Below, in pieces: positions 36,425 to 45,530 of a stretch of 64,000 bases of DNA. Positions within the stretch are counted from its first letter, which is position 1, and each line of letters starts with the position of its first letter. A model generated the notes under the pieces. That model saw only the letters and a program-made list of their open reading frames with translations, did no database searches and had not been told where the DNA came from. Source of the stretch: Labilithrix sp. (GTDB lineage: Bacteria > Myxococcota > Polyangia > Polyangiales > Polyangiaceae); contig JAQBQL010000226.1 in the NCBI GenBank assembly GCA_028287035.1, forward strand, positions 1-64,000. The letters are read 5' to 3'. The position numbers were made by a program, and so were the translations under genes.

Positions 36425-37744
36425 TCAGCGCTGCTTCGGCGGGGGCGGGGCGGGCTTCTTGCTGTTCGGGACCGGCGGAGGGCCGGGGGGCAGCGGGATC
36501 TGCGGGTTCGATGCGCGCTGCAGATCGTCCTCGTCGAGGACGATGGCCTCGTCGCTACCGTGAGCGCCGTTGCGGTCCGCGACGACGACCGGCGGGGGCT
36601 CCGGCCACTCGAGCGACGACGGCTTCGCCGGCACCTCGGACTCGTCCCACGCCTCGCGCTTCGCGGGCTCGGGCGGGCTCGCGCCCATGAGCGTCTGCAT
36701 CATGGCCTCGCGCGCCTCGGCGAGCTTCGGGCTCTCGTCGTCCGTGTTGGGCGCCCAGATGCTCCGCTCCTGCTGCGGGGCGGCGGCGGCGCCGGCGGCG
36801 GCTTCCTCGGCGTGGTCGACGGCCGGTGAGTCGGGCAGCTCGACGCTCATCCCGCCCTCCAGCTTGAGGCGGCCGGTGCTGGCAAGCGCCTCCGCCTCCG
36901 CGAGCGCAGCGGCGTCCTGCGGGGCGTTCACCGTCACGTGCGTCTCGGCGACGTTCGCGTGGCGCGACGTGAGCGGCTCCGCCTCCTGCGACGGCTTCAC
37001 CGCATCGACGGCGGACGGCGCGACCTTCGGCGCCGCGGTCGGTGGCTCGCCGAGCTCGGGCGCGAGGCCGGCCTTCCGCGCGAACTGGTCGAGCGCGAAG
37101 AGGAGCGCGTCCTGGGCAGTCTTGGCGAGGATGGTGTCCCACCCGATCGCCGCGACGATGCCGGCCGGCGACCCATCGCCCGACTCGTGGAGCTTCCGCA
37201 CCCAGCCGACGATCTGATCCTTGCTGAGCGTGTCGCAGAGGACGTCGGTGCCTTTCAGCTTTCCGCCTCGGCCCTGCACGTTGAGCAAGAACCACGTGTC
37301 GTCGATCAGCCCGAGCTGACGCGCGGTCGCGAGCGCCTTCTGGATCGCGACGCCGGTGAGCCGGCCATGACGCCAGAACGACCACCACTCGCCGAGGACG
37401 ATCCAGTCGACGAGGATCGAAGGCTCGACGCCGCCCTCGAAGATGGCCTCGTCGATGTCGCCGGCGACGAGCGCGTCGTGGACGACGAGCTTCACCTTGT
37501 CGTCGTCGTCCTTCAGCGCGGCCTTCGCGCCGCGGATTCCCCATCGCGCGAGCACCGGGCCGCGGACGTCGTTCGGCATGTGCCGGAAGACCTCGTCCTT
37601 CGCCTTCTGCTCGTCGTACGGGAAGAAGTGCCCGACGAATTCCTTCGCGGTGCGGACGCGCCCGGCCTCCGTCCGGCGATGCTCTTCCATCGCGAGGCAG
37701 AACTTCGTCACCGGCTGATTGCGATCGTTCCTCGGTTTGGCCAC
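36425..37744 (-). CDS. cytoplasmic protein of unknown function with Pro-rich tail
   Basis: A 439-residue soluble protein. Residues 1-230 look like a compact helical domain (AKEFVGHFFPYDEQKAKDEVF, SILVDWIVLGEWWSFWRHGRL, WFLLNVQGRGGKLKGTDVLCDTL, IVAAIGWDTILAKTAQDALLFALDQFA). A disordered Ala/Glu/Pro-rich region follows and ends NSKKPAPPPPKQR. No signal peptide and no recognised family. The GTG at 37744 is preferred because GGAGG lies 9 nt before it; a GTG at 37774 has no such site. Convergent with the outer-membrane gene. Confidence 0.72.
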   Translation of the reverse strand: MAKPRNDRNQPVTKFCLAMEEHRRTEAGRVRTAKEFVGHFFPYDEQKAKDEVFRHMPNDVRGPVLARWGIRGAKAALKDDDDKVKLVVHDALVAGDIDEAIFEGGVEPSILVDWIVLGEWWSFWRHGRLTGVAIQKALATARQLGLIDDTWFLLNVQGRGGKLKGTDVLCDTLSKDQIVGWVRKLHESGDGSPAGIVAAIGWDTILAKTAQDALLFALDQFARKAGLAPELGEPPTAAPKVAPSAVDAVKPSQEAEPLTSRHANVAETHVTVNAPQDAAALAEAEALASTGRLKLEGGMSVELPDSPAVDHAEEAAAGAAAAPQQERSIWAPNTDDESPKLAEAREAMMQTLMGASPPEPAKREAWDESEVPAKPSSLEWPEPPPVVVADRNGAHGSDEAIVLDEDDLQRASNPQIPLPPGPPPVPNSKKPAPPPPKQR

Positions 37745-37831
37745 GCCCTCGTTCCTCCGGGCAGACAGAGACACGAAGCTATCCTACGTGGCCGCCGCAG
37801 CGGCGGCCCAACATGTGGGTGCGAGCGGCTC

Positions 37832-40111
37832 TCACTTGGGACCCGGCGTCGCGCACCGGCCGTTGATGCACGAGACCACGGAGGAATTGCAGCAGTCGGC
37901 GCTCACCGTGCACTTCTCGAACTCCTGCGCGCAGGTCGGGACCGTGGAGCTGCAAACGAGCGCGCCGCCGGTGCCGGGACGGCAGAAGCCGCCGCAGCAC
38001 TCGTCGCCGGTCTCGCACGAGGTGCCGTCACCGTGGCAGGGATCGACGACCCAGTAGCCGCGCGAGTTGCCGGCGAGGAGCTCCTGCGCGGGCAGGTAGA
38101 AAGCGGGGTGGCTCGGGTCGGTGCCGGCCGGCGCGTTCAGGTCGATCGCGGCGACCCAGAGCTTCTTGGGGGTCGGCTCGGACGTGAGGTCGTTGTAGCG
38201 GGGGTCGCTATGGAACGGGTTGATGGTGGCGACGTTGCCGTAGAGGCGGCGGCTCGTGAACACCACCCACGCGTAGCCTCCCGAGGGGACGGGGTTCACG
38301 GTGGGCTCGTAGTTGAGCGTCGCGTCGTCGTCGTGGAGGTTCCCGCCGGTCGGCAGGTAACCGGCGCCGTTCAGGTTGTTCATCGCCACTGCCTTGGGCG
38401 GGCTCGACTTCAGATCGAGATACCAGAGCTGCGCGCGCGTCCCGCGGTCGGCGCGCACGTCGGGCGGCGCGACGTCGGCGTCGGAGCGCGTGCCGCCGTA
38501 GTCACGGCCGTTGAAGCGGGTCTCGTGCTCGAAGACGAGCGCGTCGTTGGTGGGCAGGAACGAGGGGAACACGTCGGTGTTGCCGTCGGTCGGCACGTGC
38601 ACCGCGGTGACGGCGCCCCACTGCTTCGTGGTGTTGTCGAACGTCATCGTGCCGAGCGACCGCGTGTCCGCGCCGGCGATGCCGCCGAAGAGCGTGAATG
38701 CGAGCTTCTTGCCGTCCGGCGAGAACGACGGGTACGCGGCACGGAAGCCGGCCGGCCAGTTGGTGGTGATCGCCACGGGCGCGGGGGCCGCCGCGGTGGG
38801 CGACGTGTAGAGGGTGTTCGGCGCGGTCGAGGAGCCCGCCGCCGAGCTCGAGTCCCCGAGGAACATGGAGCCGTCCGGATAGATCGCAGGCCACGCGAAG
38901 GCCGCGGCGGCGCCTTCGGTCGGGATGATCGTCTCGGCCCCGGTCTTCAGGTCGTACGCGCTGAACCGCTTCAGGTCGCCCAGGTTGCGCTGCGTGATCA
39001 GCACCGAGCCGTTCGCCGCCACCGAGTGACACACGCGGCAGTTGGTGCCGTCGGTGCCGGTGCCCGCGCCCGCGACCAGCGTCGGGTCGGACGAGCCGGC
39101 CTTGATGGCGAGCGTGGCGGCGCCGAACTTGCCGTCGCCGCCGATCGCGCCCGCGAAGTTCTTGGCGAGCTTCGTCCCGTACGAGTTGTAATAGACGACG
39201 CCCTTCAGCGGCGCCGACGCGATCTTCCAGGTCTCGGTCAGCGGCCCGTACGCCACGCCGCCCTTCGAGAGCACGATGGTGACCGTGACGTCCTCGCCGG
39301 CGTTCGACGCGAGCAGTTGCTTCCAGGCGGTCGGCGGGATCGGGTGATGCGCGAAGGGCGTCGCGGTGCGCGCGAAGGTGCCCTCGTACTCGTACGCGTT
39401 CTCCGTGAGCTTGATGGAGACCGCGTCGTAGTCGCCCTGCGCGCCGGCGCGCCACTGGAGGAGCGGAGCGAGCACGCCGCGCGGCCACACCGTCTTGTCG
39501 TAGGGATAGAGGAACGTGAGGCCCGGGTCCGCGACGCGCGTGCCGGCGAGGACCGCCTTCGTGGCCGGGTCGACCGCGCCGCCGTAGCCCTCGCCTCCGA
39601 CGCCGCCGTTGCCGCCCGCGCCGCCGCCTCCCGCGTCGACGCCGACGAGGCCATTGTCGGACGCCTTGATCTTCACGGTCACCGACGTCGTCGCGGTGCG
39701 GCCGTTCCACGTCGCGGTGATCTTCGCCTTGCCGCCGACGTTGCCCGAGGCCGTGAACAGGCCGGTCGAGAGATCGATGCTGCCCAGCTCGCCGCGGTCG
39801 ATCGAGAACGTCGCGGGGACGCTGCCGCCGCTGCCGGCGGAGGTCGCGGTGAACTTCACGGTCGGCGCCGGCATCCCGGTCGTGAACGTCACGACGGGGT
39901 CGAGCGGCGCGAGGGCGAGGAGCGCGGCGTCGGGATCGACGGCCCCGTCGCCGAGGCTGCCGCTGCTCGATCCATTGCCGTTCGGATCGATCGATCCATC
40001 GACCTCGCCGGCGGGATCGTGGAAGCCGGAGTCCAGTGCATCCGATCCACACGCCACGACAAGGCCCGAGCCCACGACGGAGAAGATGGCGATCGCGACG
40101 AGAGTCCGCAT
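37832..40111 (-). CDS. surface lipoprotein with CxxCH motif, TolB-like propeller and Cys-rich tail
   Basis: A 759-residue lipoprotein (MRTLVAIAIF..., lipobox LVVAC). A Gly/Ser linker leads to an Ig-like region (VKFTATSAGSGGSVPATFSIDRGELG). Next, a beta region contains NCRVCHSVAANG, a single c-type heme-binding CxxCH. TolB/WD40-like blades follow (AYPSFSPDGKKLAFT, DVFPSFLPTNDALVFEHE). The end has ten or more cysteines, starting CETGDECCGGFCRPG and including CTVSADCCNSSVVSCINGRC, like disulfide-knotted modules seen in myxobacterial secreted proteins. The N-terminal ATG at 40111 gives the lipoprotein signal. It may be an electron-transfer or substrate-binding surface protein; this is inference. 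Confidence 0.78.
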   Translation of the reverse strand: MRTLVAIAIFSVVGSGLVVACGSDALDSGFHDPAGEVDGSIDPNGNGSSSGSLGDGAVDPDAALLALAPLDPVVTFTTGMPAPTVKFTATSAGSGGSVPATFSIDRGELGSIDLSTGLFTASGNVGGKAKITATWNGRTATTSVTVKIKASDNGLVGVDAGGGGAGGNGGVGGEGYGGAVDPATKAVLAGTRVADPGLTFLYPYDKTVWPRGVLAPLLQWRAGAQGDYDAVSIKLTENAYEYEGTFARTATPFAHHPIPPTAWKQLLASNAGEDVTVTIVLSKGGVAYGPLTETWKIASAPLKGVVYYNSYGTKLAKNFAGAIGGDGKFGAATLAIKAGSSDPTLVAGAGTGTDGTNCRVCHSVAANGSVLITQRNLGDLKRFSAYDLKTGAETIIPTEGAAAAFAWPAIYPDGSMFLGDSSSAAGSSTAPNTLYTSPTAAAPAPVAITTNWPAGFRAAYPSFSPDGKKLAFTLFGGIAGADTRSLGTMTFDNTTKQWGAVTAVHVPTDGNTDVFPSFLPTNDALVFEHETRFNGRDYGGTRSDADVAPPDVRADRGTRAQLWYLDLKSSPPKAVAMNNLNGAGYLPTGGNLHDDDATLNYEPTVNPVPSGGYAWVVFTSRRLYGNVATINPFHSDPRYNDLTSEPTPKKLWVAAIDLNAPAGTDPSHPAFYLPAQELLAGNSRGYWVVDPCHGDGTSCETGDECCGGFCRPGTGGALVCSSTVPTCAQEFEKCTVSADCCNSSVVSCINGRCATPGPK

Positions 40112-40150
40112 TGTCTCAACGCTAACGGACCGCGCGCGGAACATGGAAGA

Positions 40151-41005
40151 TCACTGCGAAGAAAGAAAGGAATCGAAGAGCGCCGTCACCGCACCTTTGG
40201 CGACCACCATCTCCAGGCACGACAGCACGAGCGCCGGTCCCATCGGCAGGCGCGTCGTCGCGAACGACGTGTCCTCCACGTCGGCCGCCATCGGGTCGTC
40301 GGCCAGCGCCGCGCGCGCCTCCTCGTCACCCGCGGCGGCCTTCGCGCGGAGGTCGGCGAGCTCCGCTTGCACGCTGGCCGGCACGGTGAACGGCACGCCG
40401 AGCAACCTTCCGCCGAGCGCGAACAGCGCCGCCTGGAGGGCGCCGGCGGTGATCACCCACACCGCGCCCACGGGTCCGAGCCAGAGACCGGCGAGCAGCG
40501 CCAGCTTCGCGTCGCCGAGACCCATCCCGCTCCGGCCGCGCAGCTTCTTGTACAGGAGGAAGGGAAGGTAGGTGAGCGCGAGCCCGACGACGGCGCCGGC
40601 GAGCGCCCCAACGAGGCCGGTGCCGCGCCAGTAGGACGTCGCGAGGGCGAGCGCCGACCCGCCGAGCGTCACCTCGTTCGGCAGGATCATGTGCTCGAGA
40701 TCGACGGCCGCCGCGGCGACCACGCCCGCCACGAGGACGACGTTCGTGAGCAGGTAGAACACGGCGAGGCCGAGCGACGCCGACGACGCGAGCGTCACGA
40801 GGTGGCCGAGCCAGGTCGTCACGCCGGCGGTCGCGAGCACCACGACGACGTTTCTCAGGTACCGCGCTCGCCCGCTGACGAGATGGGTGATCCCGTACCG
40901 CGCGGGGAGCACGTCGGCGAGGCGAGCGGCGGCGATCCCTGCTCCCGCACCGAGCACGGCGGAGACGGCCAGCCAGACCGGGGGCGACAGCTGCGACGCT
41001 TGCAC
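40151..41005 (-). CDS. A24 prepilin peptidase (type IV leader peptidase)
   Basis: A 284-residue inner-membrane aspartyl protease. The two catalytic aspartates are in AAVDLEHMILPNEVTL (Asp 102) and GMGLGDAKL (Asp 165, the GxGD motif). Several helices surround them. PilD enzymes also carry an N-terminal N-methylation domain with a four-Cys zinc site; that is absent here, so it should cleave prepilin-like signals without or with atypical methylation. A charged loop (about 215-255) sits before the last helix. No pil genes are adjacent. Divergent from a pseudokinase gene across 57 nt. Confidence 0.88.
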   Translation of the reverse strand: MQASQLSPPVWLAVSAVLGAGAGIAAARLADVLPARYGITHLVSGRARYLRNVVVVLATAGVTTWLGHLVTLASSASLGLAVFYLLTNVVLVAGVVAAAAVDLEHMILPNEVTLGGSALALATSYWRGTGLVGALAGAVVGLALTYLPFLLYKKLRGRSGMGLGDAKLALLAGLWLGPVGAVWVITAGALQAALFALGGRLLGVPFTVPASVQAELADLRAKAAAGDEEARAALADDPMAADVEDTSFATTRLPMGPALVLSCLEMVVAKGAVTALFDSFLSSQ

Positions 41006-41062
41006 CGGCCTCAGGCTACACGCGCGCGCCGCGAGAGTGGGTTAGGATCGCCGCACCGCGCC

Positions 41063-41914
41063 ATGGGGGATCGACCGCCGAAGCCCGAGCCGCCCGCGTA
41101 TCTCCTCGAGGGACGCTACCTCGCCGAGCGGCACGTGGCGCGCGGCGAGACCGCCGACGTCTTCGCGGGCAGCGACACGTTCTCCGGCGAGCAGGTCGCC
41201 ATCCGCCGCCTCCGCGCCGACCGGCTCGATCGGGCGGCGGCCTTCCGCCGGATGTCGGAGCGCCTGTTCGGCACCGCGTCGCCGCGGCTCCTCCGCGCGA
41301 TCGCGATCGGCGAGGATCGCGAGGGCCTGCCGCTCCTCGTCACCGAGCTGCTCGTCGGGCGTGACGTCGAGCGGCTCGGTCAGGTCCGCTGGGAGGTCGC
41401 GTGCGAGGTCACGCGCCAGTGCGCGGCGGTGGTCGCCGAGATGCACCTGCTGTCGCTCTTCCACGGCGCGCTGCGCGCCTCGACCTTCTTCGTGGGCGCG
41501 TCGACCGCCGGCGGCTCGCGCGTGAAGCTGCTCGACCTCGGCACGGGCGAACGCACCGCCACCGCCGCCGCCGACGTGCGCGCGCTCGTGACCATCCTTC
41601 ACCGCCTCCTCGTGGGCGCGCCGCCGCCGCCCGTGGAGGCACGCGGCACCCTCGAGCTGCGCGTCGCCGGCGCGCCGCCCGCGCTCGCGCAGGCGCTCGG
41701 CTCGTGGCTGGAGGAAGGCGCCGAAGGCCTCACCTCGGAGGCGATGGCCAAGGAGCTGCTCCAGATCCGCGACGCCTCGCACGGCGAGTTCTGGTCGGGC
41801 GCGGCGCGGCCGGCCGAGCCGGCGGGGGACGTGAGCCCGATCAGCGTGACCCCGCGGTCCTCGATGCTGATCCTGGAGCCGACCGAGGACAGCACGCCCG
41901 GCCCCGACGAGTGA
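41063..41914 (+). CDS. protein pseudokinase
   Basis: A 283-residue kinase-fold protein. The Gly loop is VARGETADVFAG (25-36). The Lys of VAIK is Arg (VAIRRL, 45-50), and the catalytic loop HRDLKPxN is replaced by FHGALRASTFF, so the catalytic Asp and Asn are lost. DFG is DLG in LLDLGTG. The N-lobe and C-lobe outline (LLVTELLVGRDVERLG, DVRALVTILHRLLVG) remains. Catalysis is therefore unlikely; a regulatory or scaffolding role is inferred. There is no membrane helix. The C-terminal tail is short and polar. Confidence 0.78.
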   Translation: MGDRPPKPEPPAYLLEGRYLAERHVARGETADVFAGSDTFSGEQVAIRRLRADRLDRAAAFRRMSERLFGTASPRLLRAIAIGEDREGLPLLVTELLVGRDVERLGQVRWEVACEVTRQCAAVVAEMHLLSLFHGALRASTFFVGASTAGGSRVKLLDLGTGERTATAAADVRALVTILHRLLVGAPPPPVEARGTLELRVAGAPPALAQALGSWLEEGAEGLTSEAMAKELLQIRDASHGEFWSGAARPAEPAGDVSPISVTPRSSMLILEPTEDSTPGPDE

Positions 41915-41933
41915 CTTGCCGGGGCGACCGCGG

Positions 41934-42746
41934 TCAGAACCGTACGCCCTCGGCGAGCGACCTGGCGGCGCCACGCGCGAGCCGTGCCGCTGGCGCTCGA
42001 GCAGGGGAAAGCACCACCGCGAGAGAAGCGGCGCCGAGCGCCGCCACCGCAACGACGAGCGAGGCGTCCGCGAGGAGGAAGTCCCGGCGCATCACGGCGA
42101 CGCGGTCACCATCACACGCCGGCTTGCAACGGGCCGCGTCGAGGTCGTTCTTCACACCGAGGCCCGCAGCGCCGAACCCCGCGAAGAGGCCGACGCCGAC
42201 GAGGGACACCGCCGCCAGCGCGACAGGCACGGCCCAGGGGCGGGCCGGGGCGAGCTCCGGGGCAGGCGGCTCCGGGGCGACGAGCACGACCGGCCGGGCA
42301 TGCTCGCCCTGCCGTGCGAGCACGTGGTGCTCGACCGGCGCGCGGCCCGGGACGGTGAGACCTATCACGTGCTCGCCGGGGTCCACGCTGACCTCGTTTG
42401 CGGCGAGCGAGCCACGGAACGGAAGGCCATCGATGGTGATTTGCGCGTCCCGAAGCGGGCCCCCGGCCGCATCACGGGCCTCGATCACGATCGAGGGCAG
42501 CTCGGCCTCGACCTCGGAGAGCCATCCGGCGCAGTCGTTCCGGATCAAGGACGGGCACGTCTCGCGGGCGCAGCTGGCGAGGGCCTGGCGCGCCGCTTTC
42601 AGGCGGTGATCTCGTCGCTCCTTCTGGGCCGAGAGATGCGACGCCGCGCACGCTTGCGTGAGGTCCTCATCGGCGCGGGTCACCCGAGGCACCACGCTCA
42701 ATGCCGCGAGGAGGGTGCACGTCAGCGCCGTCCGGACCGGCGTCAC
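41934..42746 (-). CDS. exported PEGA-like membrane protein, partner of the upstream kinase
   Basis: A 270-residue protein. The GTG start at 42746 forms a GTGA overlap with the kinase stop. Signal peptide VTPVRTALTCTLLAALSVVPRVTRA, then a helical Cys-containing domain (AACAASHLSAQKERRDHRLKAARQALASCARETCPSLIRNDC). A PEGA/carboxypeptidase-regulatory-like beta domain follows (IVIEARDAAGGPLRDAQITIDGLPF to VDPGEHVIGLTVPG), then two membrane helices near the C-terminus. Such proteins commonly follow Ser/Thr kinases in myxobacteria. A phosphorylation target or kinase-linked envelope sensor is inferred. Confidence 0.78.
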   Translation of the reverse strand: MTPVRTALTCTLLAALSVVPRVTRADEDLTQACAASHLSAQKERRDHRLKAARQALASCARETCPSLIRNDCAGWLSEVEAELPSIVIEARDAAGGPLRDAQITIDGLPFRGSLAANEVSVDPGEHVIGLTVPGRAPVEHHVLARQGEHARPVVLVAPEPPAPELAPARPWAVPVALAAVSLVGVGLFAGFGAAGLGVKNDLDAARCKPACDGDRVAVMRRDFLLADASLVVAVAALGAASLAVVLSPARAPAARLARGAARSLAEGVRF

Positions 42747-44158
42747 CTGAGGCACTCGGGCCGATAGCCGAACGTGCCATCGGCGTGGACGACCTTGCAA
42801 TCGGGACGGCGTGCCGGCGCCACCACCGGGCGGCGCGGGCCCGCGCTCGCCGCAGCGGCGGTCGCGCCGGGCGCCACCGGGAGCGCCGCCGTTGCGGTAC
42901 TCGGACCCATGCTCGGCAGCGGAGGCGGCGGCGTTGCCGAGATCGCGAGGGGAGCCGCACCTTGTCCGCCTCCGCTGGAGACTGGCATCGCACGATCGCG
43001 TGTACCATACAGCCATGCGACGCCGACCAGGAGCAGGGCGGTGAGCGCTGCGGTCGCCGCACGTCCCGGCCCACGCCACCGCGCGGGCGGCGTGGGCGGC
43101 CCCACGGGCCGCGGCAGGACCTCCGTCACGCTGGTCAGCGGCGGGCCATGCGGCGGGTCCAGCAGCGCTGCGGGCGCCGCGACGGGCGCCGCCGTCCGGA
43201 CGGACGCCTCGAGCCCCGACGTCGAGAGGTCGGTGAGGCCAGCCCCTTTCCGCAGCGCCGTGACGAGGTCGCCCACCGCGCGCGCGCTCGCGCTCTCCCC
43301 GAGCGCCTCCAGCTCCTTCAGCATGGCGAGCGCGCTGGGATGACGATCGTCGACGTTCCGCGCCAGCCCGCGGAGCACGACCGCCGAGAGCGGATCGTGG
43401 GCGGAGCCGCCGTGCGGCGGTGCGACGACCGCATGCAGGAGCGCATTCACGGTCGCGCCGGGCTCCTCACGCGCGAAGAGGCGCTCCCCCGTGAGGAGCT
43501 CCCAGAAGACGATGCTCGCCGCGAACACATCGCTCCGCGCGTCGACATCCTCGCCGGCGAGCTGCTCCGGAGACATGTACGCGAGCTTTCCCTTGATCTC
43601 GCCCCGCCCCGTCTCCTGCATCCGGCTGTTCGCCTTCGCGATGCCGAAGTCGAGCACCCGCGCCACGCCGTCCTCACCGACCATCACGTTCTGGGGAGAT
43701 ACGTCGCGGTGGACGATTCCGAGCGGTCGTCCCGCCTCGTCGGTCGCCTCGTGCGCGGCGTGCAGCCCGGCGAGCACACCGACCATGATCGTGCATGCGA
43801 CGGCGGTGGGGATGGTGCCGCCTCGTGCCCGCGTCTCCGCGACGATGCGCGCGAGCGACAGGCCGACCACGTACTCCATCACCAGGTAGAGCTCCCCGCC
43901 GTCGGCGATCACGTCGAGGACCGGCACGACGTTGGGGTGGCGCAGCCGGGCGGTCAGCCGCGCCTCGTCGATGAACATGCGGACGACCGCCTGGTCGCCG
44001 GCGAACGCCGGGTGGAGTCGCTTGATGGCGACCGCGCGGGAGAAGCCGACCGGGCCGTTCAGGCGCCCGAGATGGACACTCGCCATCCCGCCGCGAGCGA
44101 TCTCGCCGTGCAGCTCGTAGCGACCGATCGTGGTAGGGCGCGATGCGGCGGCGACCAT
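42743..44158 (-). CDS. membrane-anchored Ser/Thr protein kinase
   Basis: A 471-residue kinase. The loop IARGGMASVHLG, Lys in AVAIKRL, HRDVSPQN, VLDFGIAKA and the activation segment YMSPEQLAGEDVDARSDVFA are all present, so it should be active. A Pro/Ala linker leads to one helix (ATAALTALLLVGVAWLYG, about 385-402). A short exported tail ends CKVVHADGTFGYRPECLR, with two Cys that could form a disulfide. The start is 19 nt after the stop of the FHA-sigma54 activator, and the stop overlaps the next start. This is the middle gene of a three-gene signalling operon. Confidence 0.92.
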   Translation of the reverse strand: MVAAASRPTTIGRYELHGEIARGGMASVHLGRLNGPVGFSRAVAIKRLHPAFAGDQAVVRMFIDEARLTARLRHPNVVPVLDVIADGGELYLVMEYVVGLSLARIVAETRARGGTIPTAVACTIMVGVLAGLHAAHEATDEAGRPLGIVHRDVSPQNVMVGEDGVARVLDFGIAKANSRMQETGRGEIKGKLAYMSPEQLAGEDVDARSDVFAASIVFWELLTGERLFAREEPGATVNALLHAVVAPPHGGSAHDPLSAVVLRGLARNVDDRHPSALAMLKELEALGESASARAVGDLVTALRKGAGLTDLSTSGLEASVRTAAPVAAPAALLDPPHGPPLTSVTEVLPRPVGPPTPPARWRGPGRAATAALTALLLVGVAWLYGTRDRAMPVSSGGGQGAAPLAISATPPPPLPSMGPSTATAALPVAPGATAAAASAGPRRPVVAPARRPDCKVVHADGTFGYRPECLR

Positions 44159-44177
44159 GACCGGTCGTCAGCCTAGC

Positions 44178-45518
44178 TCAGGGGAGCCTGGCGCGCAGCC
44201 CCAAGCGTTTGATTGCACGTTGCATGTATTTGCGGTTGACCCCGGCCAGCTCGGCGGCCTTCGTGGCGTTGCCACCCGAGACCCGCAGCGCCTCGACCAG
44301 GTAGGCGCTCTCGAACGCGTCGTTGTGACGCTCCTTGGCGATCGCGAGCGGCACCGACAGGTCGGGGGCGGTCGCCAGGCCGGCGCTCGGGACCGCCTCC
44401 TGGAGCGTGCCCAGCGACAGCGCGCGCGCCACGGCGTTGCGCAGCTCACGCACGTTCCCCGGCCACGCCCGCGTCGCGAGCTCGGCGCGCGTGTTCGGGG
44501 GAAGGGTCTTGCCCGATCGAGCGACGAAGTGGTCGATGAGGAGCGGCACGTCGTCGGTGCGGGCGCGGAGCGGCGGCAGCTCGAGGCGGATGACCGCGAG
44601 GCGGTAATAGAGGTCCTCGCGGAAGCGCCGCTGCGTGACCTCCTCGGCGAGGTTCCGGTTCGTCGCGGCGACGACGCGCACGTCGACCTTCCGCACCTGG
44701 TTGTCACCGACGCGCTTCACCTCGAGCCGTTCGAGCGCGCGGAGCAGCTTTGGTTGCATGTCGAGGGGTAGCTCCCCGATCTCGTCGAGGAAGAGCGTGC
44801 CGCCGCTCGCCGCCTCGAAGGCGCCGAGCCGCTCGCCCACCGCCCCCGTGAAGGCGCCGCGCACGTGGCCGAAGAGCTCGCTCTCGACGAGGCTGGGCGT
44901 GACGGCCGAGCAGTCGAAGACGACGAACGGGCCGCTCGCGCGCGGGCTCTCTTCGTGGATCGCCTCGGCCACCAGCTCCTTGCCGGTGCCGGTCTCACCC
45001 TCGACGAGGATGGGGTCGGGGGCGGCGCTCACCCGCTCGAGCAAGGTGAAGACCTGGCGCATCGCGACCGACCGGCCGAGCAGGGCGCCGAAGCTCTCGC
45101 GCGCGGAGAGCGGAATGTCCACGACGGAGCTCGAGAGCCGCACCTTCAACGTGGTGCTTCCGAGCACGACGAGCGACCCTTCGCGCGCATACGCATCCAG
45201 CACGCGCACGCCATCGAGCACCGTGCCGTTGCTGCTCCCCGCGTCGACGACGCGGATGCCGGGTGTCTCGATCCGCAGGGACACGTGATGGCGGCTCACG
45301 GCCGGATCGAACAGCACGAGGTGCGCGTTCTTGCCGGTGCCGATTCGCACCTCGGGGCCGGGTAGCTCGTGCACCTGGCCCATGCTCGGGCCGGCGAGCA
45401 CCTCGACGCGCACGGTGCGCGCGCGCAGCGTGAGGCGCTCGCCTTGGCGGACCAGGATCTCCGTGATCGCCTGGTCGCGCGGGTCGCCGGGCTTCGGTCC
45501 GGGAAGACGCGTCGTCAC
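44178..45518 (-). CDS. FHA-domain sigma54-dependent transcriptional activator
   Basis: A 446-residue regulator. The FHA domain (about 40-120) has RIGTGKNAHLVL, SRHHVSLR and GSSNGTVLDG, the phospho-Thr-binding loops. The AAA+ domain has Walker A GETGTGKE, GAFTGA for sigma54 contact, FLDEIGELP at Walker B, REDLYYRL and WPGNVREL. The Fis-type helix-turn-helix is NATKAAELAGVNRKYMQRAI. FHA-type activators in myxobacteria are switched by Thr phosphorylation, and the kinase encoded just downstream is the obvious partner. Its sigma54 target promoters are not seen in the window. Start GTG at 45518. Confidence 0.93.
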   Translation of the reverse strand: MTTRLPGPKPGDPRDQAITEILVRQGERLTLRARTVRVEVLAGPSMGQVHELPGPEVRIGTGKNAHLVLFDPAVSRHHVSLRIETPGIRVVDAGSSNGTVLDGVRVLDAYAREGSLVVLGSTTLKVRLSSSVVDIPLSARESFGALLGRSVAMRQVFTLLERVSAAPDPILVEGETGTGKELVAEAIHEESPRASGPFVVFDCSAVTPSLVESELFGHVRGAFTGAVGERLGAFEAASGGTLFLDEIGELPLDMQPKLLRALERLEVKRVGDNQVRKVDVRVVAATNRNLAEEVTQRRFREDLYYRLAVIRLELPPLRARTDDVPLLIDHFVARSGKTLPPNTRAELATRAWPGNVRELRNAVARALSLGTLQEAVPSAGLATAPDLSVPLAIAKERHNDAFESAYLVEALRVSGGNATKAAELAGVNRKYMQRAIKRLGLRARLP

Positions 45519-45530
45519 ACGACCATCGTA

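Noticed and set aside
36938..41914. A 1658-codon open frame on the plus strand spanning several genes
   Set aside because: Most of it is an antisense shadow of well-supported minus-strand genes (unknown protein, CxxCH lipoprotein, prepilin peptidase) with Arg/Val-rich translation. Only its end, from 41063, is a real gene (the pseudokinase).
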